Assembly (NCBI GenBank): GCA_903844775.1
Contig: CAIMUZ010000060.1
Span: forward strand, 1 to 63,112
Reading direction: 5' to 3'
From: an uncultured Burkholderiales bacterium
GTDB lineage: Bacteria; Pseudomonadota; Gammaproteobacteria; Burkholderiales; Burkholderiaceae_C
DNA length: 63,112 nt
In this document: positions 1 to 8,499 of the stretch, one piece after another
How the letters are laid out: every line of letters begins with the position of its first letter
Numbering within the stretch: the stretch's first letter is position 1
Notes under the pieces: model-generated
What the model was told of the DNA's origin: nothing
Seen by the model: only the letters and a program-made list of their open reading frames with translations
Database searches by the model: none
Made by a program: the position numbers and the translations under genes

Positions 1-739
1 ACACCATCTTGTTGGAAGTGCTGGTACCGTTGGTTACAAAGAAACAATGGTCGGCATTGAAAATACGTGCCGCATTGCGTTCGCTTTCACCGATGGCGCC
101 GTTGTGGTCCAACAGCTGACCCAACTCTTCCACGGCGTTGCACACGTCTGCACGCAGCATGTTCTCACCATAAAACTGATGGTACATCTGCCCCACAGGG
201 CTCTTCAAAAATGCAACGCCGCCAGAGTGACCTGGGCAGTGCCATGAGTAGGAACCGTCTTCTGCATAGTCCAACAAGGCTTTGAAAAAGGGTGGCTGTA
301 CGCCTTCTAAATAACTCTTGGCTTCGCGGATGATGTGGCGAGAAACAAACTCTGGCGTGTCTTCAAACATGTGGATGAAGCCATGCAATTCGCGCAAGAT
401 GTCATTGGGAATATGGCGCGAAGTTTTGGTCTCACCATAGATATAAATGGGCACATCGGCATTTTTACGACGCACTTCTTCAATGAAGGCACGCAAGCTC
501 AACACCGCAGGGTCTAAATCGGGGCCGGGTGTGAACTCTTCGTCGTCAATCGACAAGATGAAGGCACTGGCACGTGATTGTTGTTGCGCAAACTGCGAAA
601 GATCGCCGTAACTGGTCACGCCCAAGACTTCAAAGCCTTCAGTTTCAATGGCTTGAGCCAAGGCTCGAATACCCAATCCTGAAGTGTTTTCAGAGCGATA
701 GTCTTCGTCAATGATGACAATGGGAAAACGAAATTTCAT
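1..739 (-). CDS. Orn/Lys/Arg decarboxylase, N-terminal part (runs off the left edge)
   Basis: This is the first ~246 residues of a PLP-dependent basic amino-acid decarboxylase of the inducible (fold type I) family; the stop lies outside the window. The protein begins MKFRFPIVIIDEDYRSENTS and opens with a response-regulator-like 'wing' domain (about residues 1-125). The start of the major domain follows, with the family motif SWHCPGHSGG near residue 165 and FVTNGTSTSNK near residue 235. Known members decarboxylate ornithine, lysine or arginine to polyamines or for acid resistance; the fragment does not decide the substrate. The ATG at 739 is the only sensible start. The family is certain, the substrate is not. 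Confidence 0.93.
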   Translation of the reverse strand, partial: MKFRFPIVIIDEDYRSENTSGLGIRALAQAIETEGFEVLGVTSYGDLSQFAQQQSRASAFILSIDDEEFTPGPDLDPAVLSLRAFIEEVRRKNADVPIYIYGETKTSRHIPNDILRELHGFIHMFEDTPEFVSRHIIREAKSYLEGVQPPFFKALLDYAEDGSYSWHCPGHSGGVAFLKSPVGQMYHQFYGENMLRADVCNAVEELGQLLDHNGAIGESERNAARIFNADHCFFVTNGTSTSNKMV

Positions 740-844
740 AGAGCCAGCCTTGGTTCTCAAATAAAAATAAGCAAGCCCGAAGTGTAATGAATTTTCATGA
801 CATTCAGCTTATTCCAACTCAAGATTACCTCACCCCCCCGATGC

Positions 845-850
845 TATACT
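845..850 (+). promoter_or_regulatory. Possible -10 element of the tRNA-Ser gene
   Basis: TATACT lies 10 bases before the first base of the mature tRNA, a typical -10 position for a short tRNA leader. No convincing -35 hexamer is visible upstream, where a run of C follows TTACCT. Confidence 0.4.
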
Positions 851-859
851 TCAAGCCTC

Positions 860-949
860 GGAGCGGTGGATGAGTGGTTTAAGTCGCACGCCTGGAAAGC
901 GTGTGTGGGTTTATCCCCACCGCGGGTTCGAATCCCGCCTGCTCCGCCA
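860..949 (+). tRNA. tRNA-Ser (anticodon GGA)
   Basis: The 90-base gene has the long variable arm of a class II tRNA. The acceptor arms are GGAGCGG and CTGCTCC with discriminator G and an encoded CCA end. The anticodon stem CACGC/GCGTG encloses loop CTGGAAA, so the anticodon is GGA (serine, codons UCC/UCU). The T arm reads GCGGGTTCGAATCCCGC. A hairpin follows 6 bases downstream. Confidence 0.97.
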
Positions 950-955
950 ACATTT

Positions 956-986
956 AACCCCGCTAGGACCCTGTTTTAGCGGGGTT
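956..986. terminator. Hairpin shared by tRNA-Ser and the convergent ABC operon
   Basis: AACCCCGCTA pairs perfectly with TAGCGGGGTT around an 11-base loop. It sits just after tRNA-Ser on the plus strand and 32 bases after the ABC ATPase stop on the minus strand, so it can serve both. The T tract is short on either strand, so termination strength is uncertain. Confidence 0.7.
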
Positions 987-1017
987 TCCACTTGGTGAAG
1001 ACTTAAGAACCCACTTG

Positions 1018-2754
1018 CTAAGCCACTGCGGCAGGCAGTTTAGAGACAGACGCCAACAATGTCTGTGTATAAACATGTTGCGGATTGGCATAAATATCGG
1101 CTGCACTGCCCTGCTCTACCACTTCGCCCTTGTTCATCACCAACAGCGTGTCAGACATGTACCTGACGACTTCAAGGTCATGCGAGATGAACAAGTAGCT
1201 AAGGCCCAAATCTTTTTGCAAGTCCTTGAGCAAATTCAAAACCTGGGCTTGAACCGAAACATCCAGCGCCGAAACAGCCTCATCAAGTACGACCACTTCG
1301 GGCGACAAGCTCAAGGAGCGTGCAATTGCGATGCGCTGACGTTGCCCTCCTGAAAATTCAAACGGGTACCGTTTCAATGAAGAAGCTGGCATGCCCACTT
1401 GATCGAGCAAAGCCAAAGATCTTTTTTCCCAATCGGCTGGGCCTGACCCGATGCCATGCAACTGCATGGGCTCATTCAAAATTTCACCAACGGTAAAACG
1501 TGGGTTCAATGAGGCATACGGGTTTTGAAACACGATTTGCAAGCGTCGTTTGTAAGTGGCAAATTCGGTATTGGACATGTCAAACAAATTTTTGCCATCA
1601 AACAAAACCTTGCCAGCAGTGGCTTGATGAAGTCTGAGCAAACACAAACCGACCGTTGTTTTACCAGAACCCGACTCGCCCACCAAGCCCACAGTTTGGC
1701 CGCGCATGAGCTTGAAGCTCACGTTTTCCACAGCCACAAAGTCGTCGCTCTTAAACCATGCGCCAGAGCGCTTAAAAACTTTACGCAGGTCTTGAACTTC
1801 TAACAAAGGATTGTCGGATGGCACCACAATCTGGGGCGCGTTGATGGTTTGAAATTCAGACGCTTCGCTCACATCCGGTGACATCCAGTCGTCAATCGTC
1901 AACAAACGTTTGCCTTGACGTTCTATGCTCGGACGGCAGCTAAGCAAGGCTTTGGTATAGGGATCTTGGGGGTTGGCAAACAAAGAACGTACGGGTCCCG
2001 CCTCGCGGACCCTGCCCTTTTGCATCACCACGGCTTGATCGGCCACCTCACTGACCAATCCTAAGTCGTGGGTAATGAAAAGCATCGCCATGCGTCTGCG
2101 CTCACGCAGCTTAGCCAAGAGCATCAAAATTTGTCGCTGAACCGTCACGTCCAATGCGGTCGTGGGCTCGTCTGCAATGAGCAACTCGGGTTCGCAGGCC
2201 AGCGCCATGGCAATCATGACGCGCTGTTGTTGTCCGCCTGAAAGTTCGTGTGGATAAGCGTTCACTCGTCGTTTGGGTTCAGGAATACCCACCTCTTCAA
2301 GCAAGGCACAAGCTCTGTCCATTGCTTCTTTTTTGTTCACATGCTTGTGAACTCTGAGCATCTCTGCGAGCTGGTAGCCCACGGTGTAAACAGGGTTCAA
2401 GGACGTCATCGGGTCCTGGAAAATCATGGCAATGCGCGAGCCTCGAATAAGCTGCCAATCGGCTCGCGAAAGGTTGAGCAATGCGCGCTTGTCGTATTCA
2501 ATGCTGGAATGAATGGCCACTCTGGCGTTTTGCTTTGGCAACAAACCCATGATGGCCAATGCGCTGACTGATTTACCACTGCCCGATTCGCCCACCAAGG
2601 CCACAGTGCGCTCTCGGGGAATTACGAACGAAACACTTTCGACCGCTCGCACTGGCGCTTTGGAAGCGCTGATGAAATCGATCGTGAGATTTTTAACTTC
2701 CAACAAATTGTCAGAAATTTGGGCGATCGGTGGGGGTGATCTGCGCGTTGCCAT
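1018..2754 (-). CDS. Duplicated ABC ATPase of a peptide/nickel-class importer (DppD-DppF fusion)
   Basis: This 578-residue cytoplasmic protein carries two nucleotide-binding domains in one chain, as in YejF/GsiA-type ATPases. The first has Walker A GESGSGKS at 55-62, signature LSGGQQQR at 171-178 and Walker B LLIADEP at 191-197. The second has Walker [10 protein letters not shown] at 359-367, signature FSGGQRQR at 466-473 and Walker B VVVLDEA at 486-492. Each domain ends with the oligopeptide-family tail ([22 protein letters not shown]). It is last in a four-gene minus-strand operon after two permeases and a binding protein, so it should power uptake of a peptide-like or related solute. The substrate cannot be read from sequence. 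Confidence 0.93.
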   Translation of the reverse strand: MATRRSPPPIAQISDNLLEVKNLTIDFISASKAPVRAVESVSFVIPRERTVALVGESGSGKSVSALAIMGLLPKQNARVAIHSSIEYDKRALLNLSRADWQLIRGSRIAMIFQDPMTSLNPVYTVGYQLAEMLRVHKHVNKKEAMDRACALLEEVGIPEPKRRVNAYPHELSGGQQQRVMIAMALACEPELLIADEPTTALDVTVQRQILMLLAKLRERRRMAMLFITHDLGLVSEVADQAVVMQKGRVREAGPVRSLFANPQDPYTKALLSCRPSIERQGKRLLTIDDWMSPDVSEASEFQTINAPQIVVPSDNPLLEVQDLRKVFKRSGAWFKSDDFVAVENVSFKLMRGQTVGLVGESGSGKTTVGLCLLRLHQATAGKVLFDGKNLFDMSNTEFATYKRRLQIVFQNPYASLNPRFTVGEILNEPMQLHGIGSGPADWEKRSLALLDQVGMPASSLKRYPFEFSGGQRQRIAIARSLSLSPEVVVLDEAVSALDVSVQAQVLNLLKDLQKDLGLSYLFISHDLEVVRYMSDTLLVMNKGEVVEQGSAADIYANPQHVYTQTLLASVSKLPAAVA

Positions 2755-2792
2755 AGATTGAATGTGTTTGAATATGGATGCTCAATGATTCT

Positions 2793-3839
2793 TCAATGAA
2801 TGACCTTGGGATCCAATGCATCCCGCAAAGAATCTGTCAACAAAGACAAGGCCGTCACAAAAATAGACATGGCCGCCGTGGCCGACAACAATTGCCACCA
2901 CTTTCCCACCAATAAATCATTTTGAGCTTCGGTGAGCATGGTGCCCCATGACACGCCATCTACGGGTACACCAAAACCTAAAAATGACAGTATCACTTCC
3001 GCTTTGATGCACGACACGGTCAGCAAAGAAAATTGCACCAAGATCACATGACTCACGTTGGGCAAGATGTGCACAAACATGCGTCGATTGTTTGAAGCCC
3101 CAATGGCGTCTGCCGCTCTGACATAGTCGCGGTTACGGTGCTTCATATATTCACCCCGAATTAACCGGTAGGTACCAGTCCATCCGGTGATGCCCAGAAT
3201 CAAAACCACAGCCATGGTGCCTTTGGTGTTGAGCACAGCGGCTATGGCCAAAATAAGCAAGATACCTGGAATGGAATGGAAGACGTTGTAAACCCAATTG
3301 CTCAGGTCATCGACCACGCCGCCATACCAGCCCGACACGGCGCCCAAGGCTGTGCCCAAGAAGGTTGCCATGAGTGCAGCCGCCAAGCCCACCATGATGC
3401 TGGTTTCGGCGCCCTTCAAGGTTTTGGCGAGCACATCACGACCCCATTTGTCTGAGCCCATCGGTAATTGGGTGGCCAGTGCGTTGACTTTGTCGCCCGC
3501 CGGTTTCACCGCCTTTTGGGCCTGCTCCCATTGTGCAGAAATAGGATCAATGACATCGGAAGGCGTAGGCTCAAACAACACAATGGGGGGCAAGCTCGGG
3601 GCACCATCAACATTCTGCGTTTCAAACAGGGCCCATGAAGGCGGGGCATGCCCAATGGCCACTTCTTTCTCCCAGTCAGATGCCAAACTGCCCATCAATG
3701 TGGTGAGGACCAAAGCCAAACTGAGCAATACCGTGATGGCGCTCCAAACCCCTGTCTGATCGGATTTAAACCGACGCCAAGCCAGTGTCCAAGCGCCTTC
3801 ACTCACGGGCTGGTTGGTTTGTAATGTCATGCTGTTCAT
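2793..3839 (-). CDS. ABC transporter permease, DppC/OppC type
   Basis: This 348-residue inner-membrane permease has one N-terminal membrane segment (about residues 33-53), a long periplasmic stretch, then the BPD_transp_1 domain with five or so helices. The coupling-helix EAA-like motif appears as DYVRAADAIGASNNRRMFVHILPNV. The periplasmic stretch between helices 1 and 2 is about 90 residues, longer than I expect for DppC. An upstream in-frame TTG exists at 3851, but the first ATG at 3839 is more likely; neither has a clear ribosome site. It pairs with the DppB-like permease encoded just before it. Confidence 0.9.
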   Translation of the reverse strand: MNSMTLQTNQPVSEGAWTLAWRRFKSDQTGVWSAITVLLSLALVLTTLMGSLASDWEKEVAIGHAPPSWALFETQNVDGAPSLPPIVLFEPTPSDVIDPISAQWEQAQKAVKPAGDKVNALATQLPMGSDKWGRDVLAKTLKGAETSIMVGLAAALMATFLGTALGAVSGWYGGVVDDLSNWVYNVFHSIPGILLILAIAAVLNTKGTMAVVLILGITGWTGTYRLIRGEYMKHRNRDYVRAADAIGASNNRRMFVHILPNVSHVILVQFSLLTVSCIKAEVILSFLGFGVPVDGVSWGTMLTEAQNDLLVGKWWQLLSATAAMSIFVTALSLLTDSLRDALDPKVIH

Positions 3840-3896
3840 GTTGTGTGTCAATAATATATATGGCGATGGCGTTCAGCAAAGTTCTGTGATTTTGAC

Positions 3897-4835
3897 TTAA
3901 CGCAATTGAACACGTGGGTCAGTCAAGCTGTAAAGCACATCCCCTATCAAATTGAAAACCATGGTGGCAATGGCCACATAAACCGTCACAGCCTTGATAA
4001 CTGGAAAATCGCTTCGTTCAACAGCCAGAATAATTTCACGGCCAACCCCGGGGATACCAAAAAATCGCTCTAGAAGAAATGCACCCAACAACAGCGTAGG
4101 AATGTGTGAGATCACAAAGGTAATGACCGGGATCAAGGCGTTGCGCAGAACATGGACGAACATCACACGGGATTCAGACAAACCTTTGGCTCGGGCAGTT
4201 CGCACATAGTCTTGGTCAACTTCGTCTATGACAAAGCTTCGAAACAAGCGCGTGTTGGGCGCAATGCTTACCAGCAAGCCAAGCAAGATGGGCAAGGGTG
4301 CGAAAACGGCAATATTTTTCCAATAATCTTCGCTCCAACCTTGAACGGGAAACCAGCCTAGCCGATAAGCCAATACATACTGACCCAAAATAATGAAGAC
4401 CAAAATACTGACAGACATGAGCGCCGTAAAGATCACCATCGTGCCTCGGTCAATGGAGGAGCCACGAACCCAAGCCAAGCCAACGGCCAAACACAAAGCC
4501 ACCAATGTTTCTATGACCAACAGGGGCACCATCAGCGTCAAAGATGCGGGCAAGCGAGTGGCAAATATACTGGCCACTGATTCGCCGGTGCTCCAGCTGT
4601 TTCCAAAGTTAAAGGTGGCCACCTGCTTCACAAAAATCCACAATTGCACTGTGAGTGCTTGGTCTAAGCCCAACTCTGCACGGATGCTGTCGATTTGTTC
4701 TTGATTGGAAAACAAACCAGCCAAGACATACGCCGGGTCACCACCAATCCAGTTGAAAAGAAAAAAGACCAATAAAATGACGCCCGCCAGTGTGGGAACC
4801 ATTTGCCACAAACGACGAAGAACATAAGCACTCAT
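3897..4835 (-). CDS. ABC transporter permease, DppB/OppB type
   Basis: The 312-residue protein starts with the family-typical MSAYVLRRLWQMVPTLAGVI and has about six membrane helices. The coupling motif is DYVRTARAKGLSESRVMFVHVLRNA, and the C-terminus ends in the usual SLTDPRVQLR (DPR tail). GAGG sits upstream of the ATG at a workable distance and supports this start. It would form the membrane pore with the DppC-like subunit. It begins 15 bases after the binding-protein stop, so the genes are surely co-transcribed. Confidence 0.92.
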   Translation of the reverse strand: MSAYVLRRLWQMVPTLAGVILLVFFLFNWIGGDPAYVLAGLFSNQEQIDSIRAELGLDQALTVQLWIFVKQVATFNFGNSWSTGESVASIFATRLPASLTLMVPLLVIETLVALCLAVGLAWVRGSSIDRGTMVIFTALMSVSILVFIILGQYVLAYRLGWFPVQGWSEDYWKNIAVFAPLPILLGLLVSIAPNTRLFRSFVIDEVDQDYVRTARAKGLSESRVMFVHVLRNALIPVITFVISHIPTLLLGAFLLERFFGIPGVGREIILAVERSDFPVIKAVTVYVAIATMVFNLIGDVLYSLTDPRVQLR

Positions 4836-4850
4836 GGTGTGATCCTCGGT

Positions 4851-6734
4851 TTAAGGTTTTTGAATGTCATAGTAAATCCAGTCAACCAAAATAAGCGGGT
4901 GCTTGCGATAACCTTCAACCCGATGGTGACTCAGTCGAGTGGAAACGCTGGTTGAGCTCAAACCAAGTGCACCATTGACTTCCATGAGTCGATACATGTT
5001 GTGCAACACACGCGTACGCTCTGGGCCATCAGGCAGACGTTTGAGCTGCTCAAAATAGGCGTCGTATTCTGCACTCTCAAAGCATGAATAGTTATTTTGT
5101 CCAATGGTCTTTGAGTACAGCAACTTCATCACGAACTCAGCTTCGGCAGAACGTGTCCACCCCAAAGACCATGAGGGAATGGCGCACTGTTTGCCTTGTT
5201 TCAACATTTCTGGAAATTTGTCTTTCTTAACCTTCAATCGAATGCCGAGACGGTCCATTGATTTTTTCCACAATTCATCGCGCTCACGTTCAATGGACGA
5301 CGTCGATGAATAGATGGTTAAGACCAAGGGTTTGCCATCGGGGTACATGCGATAGCCCTTGGCATCTTTTTTGTAGCCAAATTGGTCCAGCAACGCATTG
5401 GCTGAAAGGGGGCTGAACTTCACAATGCTTTTGTAGTTGGGGTCGTGCCCTGCAATCACAGGCGATACCATCTGCTCAGCTTTGATGGCCTGGCCTTTGC
5501 GTATAACGCGAATTTCTTCATCAACATCGTAGCCCATGATGATGGCACGACGCAGTGCAATTCGCTCAGGTGAATAGCCGCCAATCAGCGGATCTCGCAA
5601 GTTGAAAAACTGATACCGAATGTCGGGCTCAACACTGCGGAACATGTTCACACCTTCTGCCACCCAGGTTTGCAGCAAATCATTCTTAGGGGTCAGTGCT
5701 TTTTCAATGAATGAGGGCGGCACGGCGACGACATCGATTTCTTTGCCGCTGAACGCCAACCACATCGACTGAGGCTCCTCAATGATGCTGATCTCAACCC
5801 GGCCAATTTGCGGCATTTTGCGGCCCTGCATTTGATTGGCGATGCGAAGCTCTAACAGATTGTTGGCGGGTGGCTCGAAATTCCAAACGAAGCCTGCATA
5901 CTCAGGATTGGCTTTTAAAATTATTTTGGATCCCCGTACCCACTTGTCTAGCATGTAAGGCCCTGTGCCCACGGGGTGGGCCATGATGCCTTCAAAGCCA
6001 TATTTCTCAACCACTTCTCTCGCTATACCGGCGGCAAAGGGACTAGTGAGAAGCGATAGAAAATTCCGGTCAGCTTGATTGAGCTGAATGACCAAGGTGT
6101 ATCTGTCTGTCGCGTAAATACCGGGGTGTTTGAGGTTGTAATCAAACTTCCCGCTGACTGTTGCTTGTTGACGAGACTGCGCAAACCCTAAAATTTTGTC
6201 ATCAAGATCAGAAACTTGAGGGCTGCGATTTTTAGGGTCGGCATGCCGCAACAAGGCGTAGACAAAATCATATGCCGTCAATTCCCGCCGTTGCCCTTTG
6301 AAGGCATCGTCAGGGGTAAAAAATAATCCTTTTTTAATTTTAAAGGTGTATGTTTTTCCGTCCTTGGAAACCTCTGGCATGGCCTCTGCAGCATCCGGCA
6401 CCAAACGGGTGGGCATGGCCATCCAGTCATACGTCATGAGTGGCTGAAAGATGGCGGCGGTGATGGTGTTGGAATAGAGGTCGTTGACACGAACAGGGTC
6501 GAAGCCAGTTTCAGCGACTGGAAAAGCCAAGCGCAGAACTTTGTCAGGGTCGGCGGGATTGGCCTTTGGGTTAGGGGCAGAATTGGCGAGTGCGCTAGAC
6601 ACACACAGCATGACAGCAGCGCCAAAAATAAAGGCCTGTACGGAGAAAATTTTCAAATAAAGGGTCAGCGCTTTGGGCGGCGCTTGATATTTTATTTTTA
6701 AAAAATCAACGAATTTCAAAGCAGTCCTTTGCAT
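4851..6734 (-). CDS. Extracellular solute-binding protein, family 5
   Basis: This is the periplasmic receptor of the adjacent importer (SBP_bac_5 family; DppA/OppA/YejA relatives), up to 627 residues. A signal peptide ends near SSALA (about residue 50), and the fold's markers PVGTGPYMLDKW and YSPERIALRRAI are present. The ATG at 6734 has no ribosome site and lies only 12 bases from the terminator of the preceding gene. AAAGGA lies 5 bases before an in-frame TTG at 6719, a credible alternative start (622 residues) that still leaves a full signal peptide. Function as a receptor is clear; the ligand (peptide, opine or other) is not. Confidence 0.9.
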   Translation of the reverse strand: MQRTALKFVDFLKIKYQAPPKALTLYLKIFSVQAFIFGAAVMLCVSSALANSAPNPKANPADPDKVLRLAFPVAETGFDPVRVNDLYSNTITAAIFQPLMTYDWMAMPTRLVPDAAEAMPEVSKDGKTYTFKIKKGLFFTPDDAFKGQRRELTAYDFVYALLRHADPKNRSPQVSDLDDKILGFAQSRQQATVSGKFDYNLKHPGIYATDRYTLVIQLNQADRNFLSLLTSPFAAGIAREVVEKYGFEGIMAHPVGTGPYMLDKWVRGSKIILKANPEYAGFVWNFEPPANNLLELRIANQMQGRKMPQIGRVEISIIEEPQSMWLAFSGKEIDVVAVPPSFIEKALTPKNDLLQTWVAEGVNMFRSVEPDIRYQFFNLRDPLIGGYSPERIALRRAIIMGYDVDEEIRVIRKGQAIKAEQMVSPVIAGHDPNYKSIVKFSPLSANALLDQFGYKKDAKGYRMYPDGKPLVLTIYSSTSSIERERDELWKKSMDRLGIRLKVKKDKFPEMLKQGKQCAIPSWSLGWTRSAEAEFVMKLLYSKTIGQNNYSCFESAEYDAYFEQLKRLPDGPERTRVLHNMYRLMEVNGALGLSSTSVSTRLSHHRVEGYRKHPLILVDWIYYDIQKP

Positions 6735-6746
6735 TGGAAAATCATC

Positions 6747-6775
6747 AAAAAGCCCCGACTTGGCGGGGCTTTTTT
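6747..6775 (-). terminator. Rho-independent terminator of the livK-like gene
   Basis: AGCCCCG/CGGGGCT stem with a 6-base loop, flanked by A and T runs. It is oriented to stop minus-strand transcripts 17 bases after the livK-like stop codon. The run of T on the minus strand ends 12 bases before the next gene's ATG. Confidence 0.9.
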
Positions 6776-6791
6776 GTGGCGTGCAAATGGC

Positions 6792-7955
6792 TTAACGAAC
6801 CACAGCGATTTGCTCGCGCTTACCACCTTTGTAGGTGTACAAGGTCAGTGCGCCATTTTTAATGTCGCCCTTTTCATCAAATGCAATGTTACCTGTAACG
6901 CCTTTGTAGTTGATTGATTTCAAAGCAGGCAAGTACTTGGCAGGATCGGCAGATCCAGCCGTGACCATTGCCTGTGCCATGACTTTCACAGCGTCATAAA
7001 CGTAAGGCGCATAGACCTGTACATCGGCGTTGAACTTGGCTTTGAAGTCTGTACGGAATTTATCCATACCGGCTTTTTGCTCGCCTTCCACACCACCCGC
7101 CTCAGCACAGAACACGTTCTCTTCGCCCATGCCATCGGCCGCCAACTTGGCCAACTCAGTGGTGCAAATGCCGTCACCCCCCATGAACTTAGCATTGATG
7201 CCGAGTTGTTTCATTTGTTTGAGCATAGGACCAGCGACAGCGTCCATGCCACCAAAGAACACCACATCTGGTTTTTTACCTTTGAGGGTGGTCAGGATGG
7301 AGTTGAAGTCAGAAGATTTGTCGGTGGTGAATTCGTGACCCACCAAATTGCCGCCAGCAGCCTTCACCGCTTTTTCAAATTCTTCGGCAACGCCTTGGCC
7401 GTAAGCGGTGCGGTCATCAATGACAGCAATGCTTTTGCCTTTGAGAGTTTCAACCGCATATTTGCCCAAGGTGCCACCCAAGTGCACATCGTCGGCCACC
7501 ACTCGGAACGCACCGGCATAACCTTGTCGTGTGTACTTAGGGTTGGTGGCAGAAGGGGAAATTTGAGGAATTCCAGCGCCGTTATACAACTGAGAAGCTG
7601 GAATGGTGGTGCCTGAATTCAAGTGCCCAATGATCCCATTCACTTTGGCATCGACTAATTTTTGCGCAGCAGCTGTGCCTTGTTTTGGATCGGCACCGTC
7701 GTCTTCGGCCAACAATTCAAACTTGACAACTTTGTCGCCAATTTTCAAACCAGCGGCATTCAATTCTTCAATGGCCATTTTGGCGCCGTTTTCATTGTCC
7801 TTACCCAAGTGGGCAATGGCACCACTGGTGGGCGCAACGTGTCCAATTTTGACGACCAATGCACCATCGCCTTTTTTGCCGCAGGCAACCAAGGTGAGGG
7901 CCACTGCGGCCACAGCAACCGCGGTCAAGGGGGTCTTAAGGTATGACAATTTCAT
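6792..7955 (-). CDS. Branched-chain amino-acid-type ABC substrate-binding lipoprotein (LivK/LivJ family)
   Basis: The protein has 387 residues from the ATG at 7955. That start is set by GGAG six bases upstream; an upstream in-frame ATG at 7967 overlaps this ribosome site. The signal peptide ends in lipobox LVAC, with Cys25 as the lipidated residue, so the receptor is probably membrane-anchored. The body is a type I periplasmic binding fold (Peripla_BP_6) with KIGHVAPTSGAIAHLGKDNENG near the mature N-terminus and AVIDDRTAYGQGVAEEF about 150 residues later. Family members bind Leu/Ile/Val or other amino acids and amides. No LivHMGF genes lie nearby and a strong terminator follows, so it is a monocistronic receptor. 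Confidence 0.92.
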   Translation of the reverse strand: MKLSYLKTPLTAVAVAAVALTLVACGKKGDGALVVKIGHVAPTSGAIAHLGKDNENGAKMAIEELNAAGLKIGDKVVKFELLAEDDGADPKQGTAAAQKLVDAKVNGIIGHLNSGTTIPASQLYNGAGIPQISPSATNPKYTRQGYAGAFRVVADDVHLGGTLGKYAVETLKGKSIAVIDDRTAYGQGVAEEFEKAVKAAGGNLVGHEFTTDKSSDFNSILTTLKGKKPDVVFFGGMDAVAGPMLKQMKQLGINAKFMGGDGICTTELAKLAADGMGEENVFCAEAGGVEGEQKAGMDKFRTDFKAKFNADVQVYAPYVYDAVKVMAQAMVTAGSADPAKYLPALKSINYKGVTGNIAFDEKGDIKNGALTLYTYKGGKREQIAVVR

Positions 7956-8011
7956 GAAAAGCTCCATCGTAAAAAATTGCTAAGGTTAAAAAAACATAAC
8001 GATACCGCAAT

Positions 8012-8452
8012 TTATGCGGTCTGTGCGGCCAAGTCATAACGATTGATCGTAAAACCCAGCTGGGTGTAATGTTTCCAGCGCAAACGTGCACTGGTTTTGT
8101 CACTTTCATCCGGACCAACCACCTCAATCAAGCGCTTGACATGGTCGAAATTGACTGGACTGTTAGGGGTTAGATTAACCCAGATGTCCAAATTGGCAAA
8201 ATGCATCAAAGCCAACCAATCTGTGCCCAAAATGATGCTGGAGTTTTTGCACAGAATCTCAGAATCGGTCGCCAAACAATGGCCGACAAAGTCAGTGGCA
8301 TTTAAAAGCCATAAGGATTGATCGAGCGATTGAAGAGACTCTTCAGAGACCCAAACGCCCATGCGCTTGCCCTTAACACTGCCTTTGCGAAGCAGGCGAC
8401 AAACGTAGGGCCACTTCTCTGGCGCATTGAAATGAAAATCAACTTGAACCAT
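8012..8452 (-). CDS. holC: DNA polymerase III chi subunit
   Basis: The 146-residue protein matches the HolC family in length and pattern (MVQVDFHFNAPEKWPYVCRL; later FVGHCLA, and FDHVKRLIEVVG). Chi links the clamp loader, through psi, to single-stranded DNA-binding protein. It lies 47 bases after pepA on the same strand; holC-pepA adjacency is standard in proteobacteria and supports the call. The ATG at 8452 is the natural start. Confidence 0.92.
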   Translation of the reverse strand: MVQVDFHFNAPEKWPYVCRLLRKGSVKGKRMGVWVSEESLQSLDQSLWLLNATDFVGHCLATDSEILCKNSSIILGTDWLALMHFANLDIWVNLTPNSPVNFDHVKRLIEVVGPDESDKTSARLRWKHYTQLGFTINRYDLAAQTA

Positions 8453-8499
8453 GATTAAGCACCCATGTGCAGCTTTAGACTTGAAAATTCAAGCCGCAT

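Noticed and set aside
1018-6734. Naming the importer Yej (microcin C) or Dpp
   Set aside because: Order and fused ATPase fit several peptide/nickel-class systems, and nothing in the sequence identifies the ligand, so no symbol was given.
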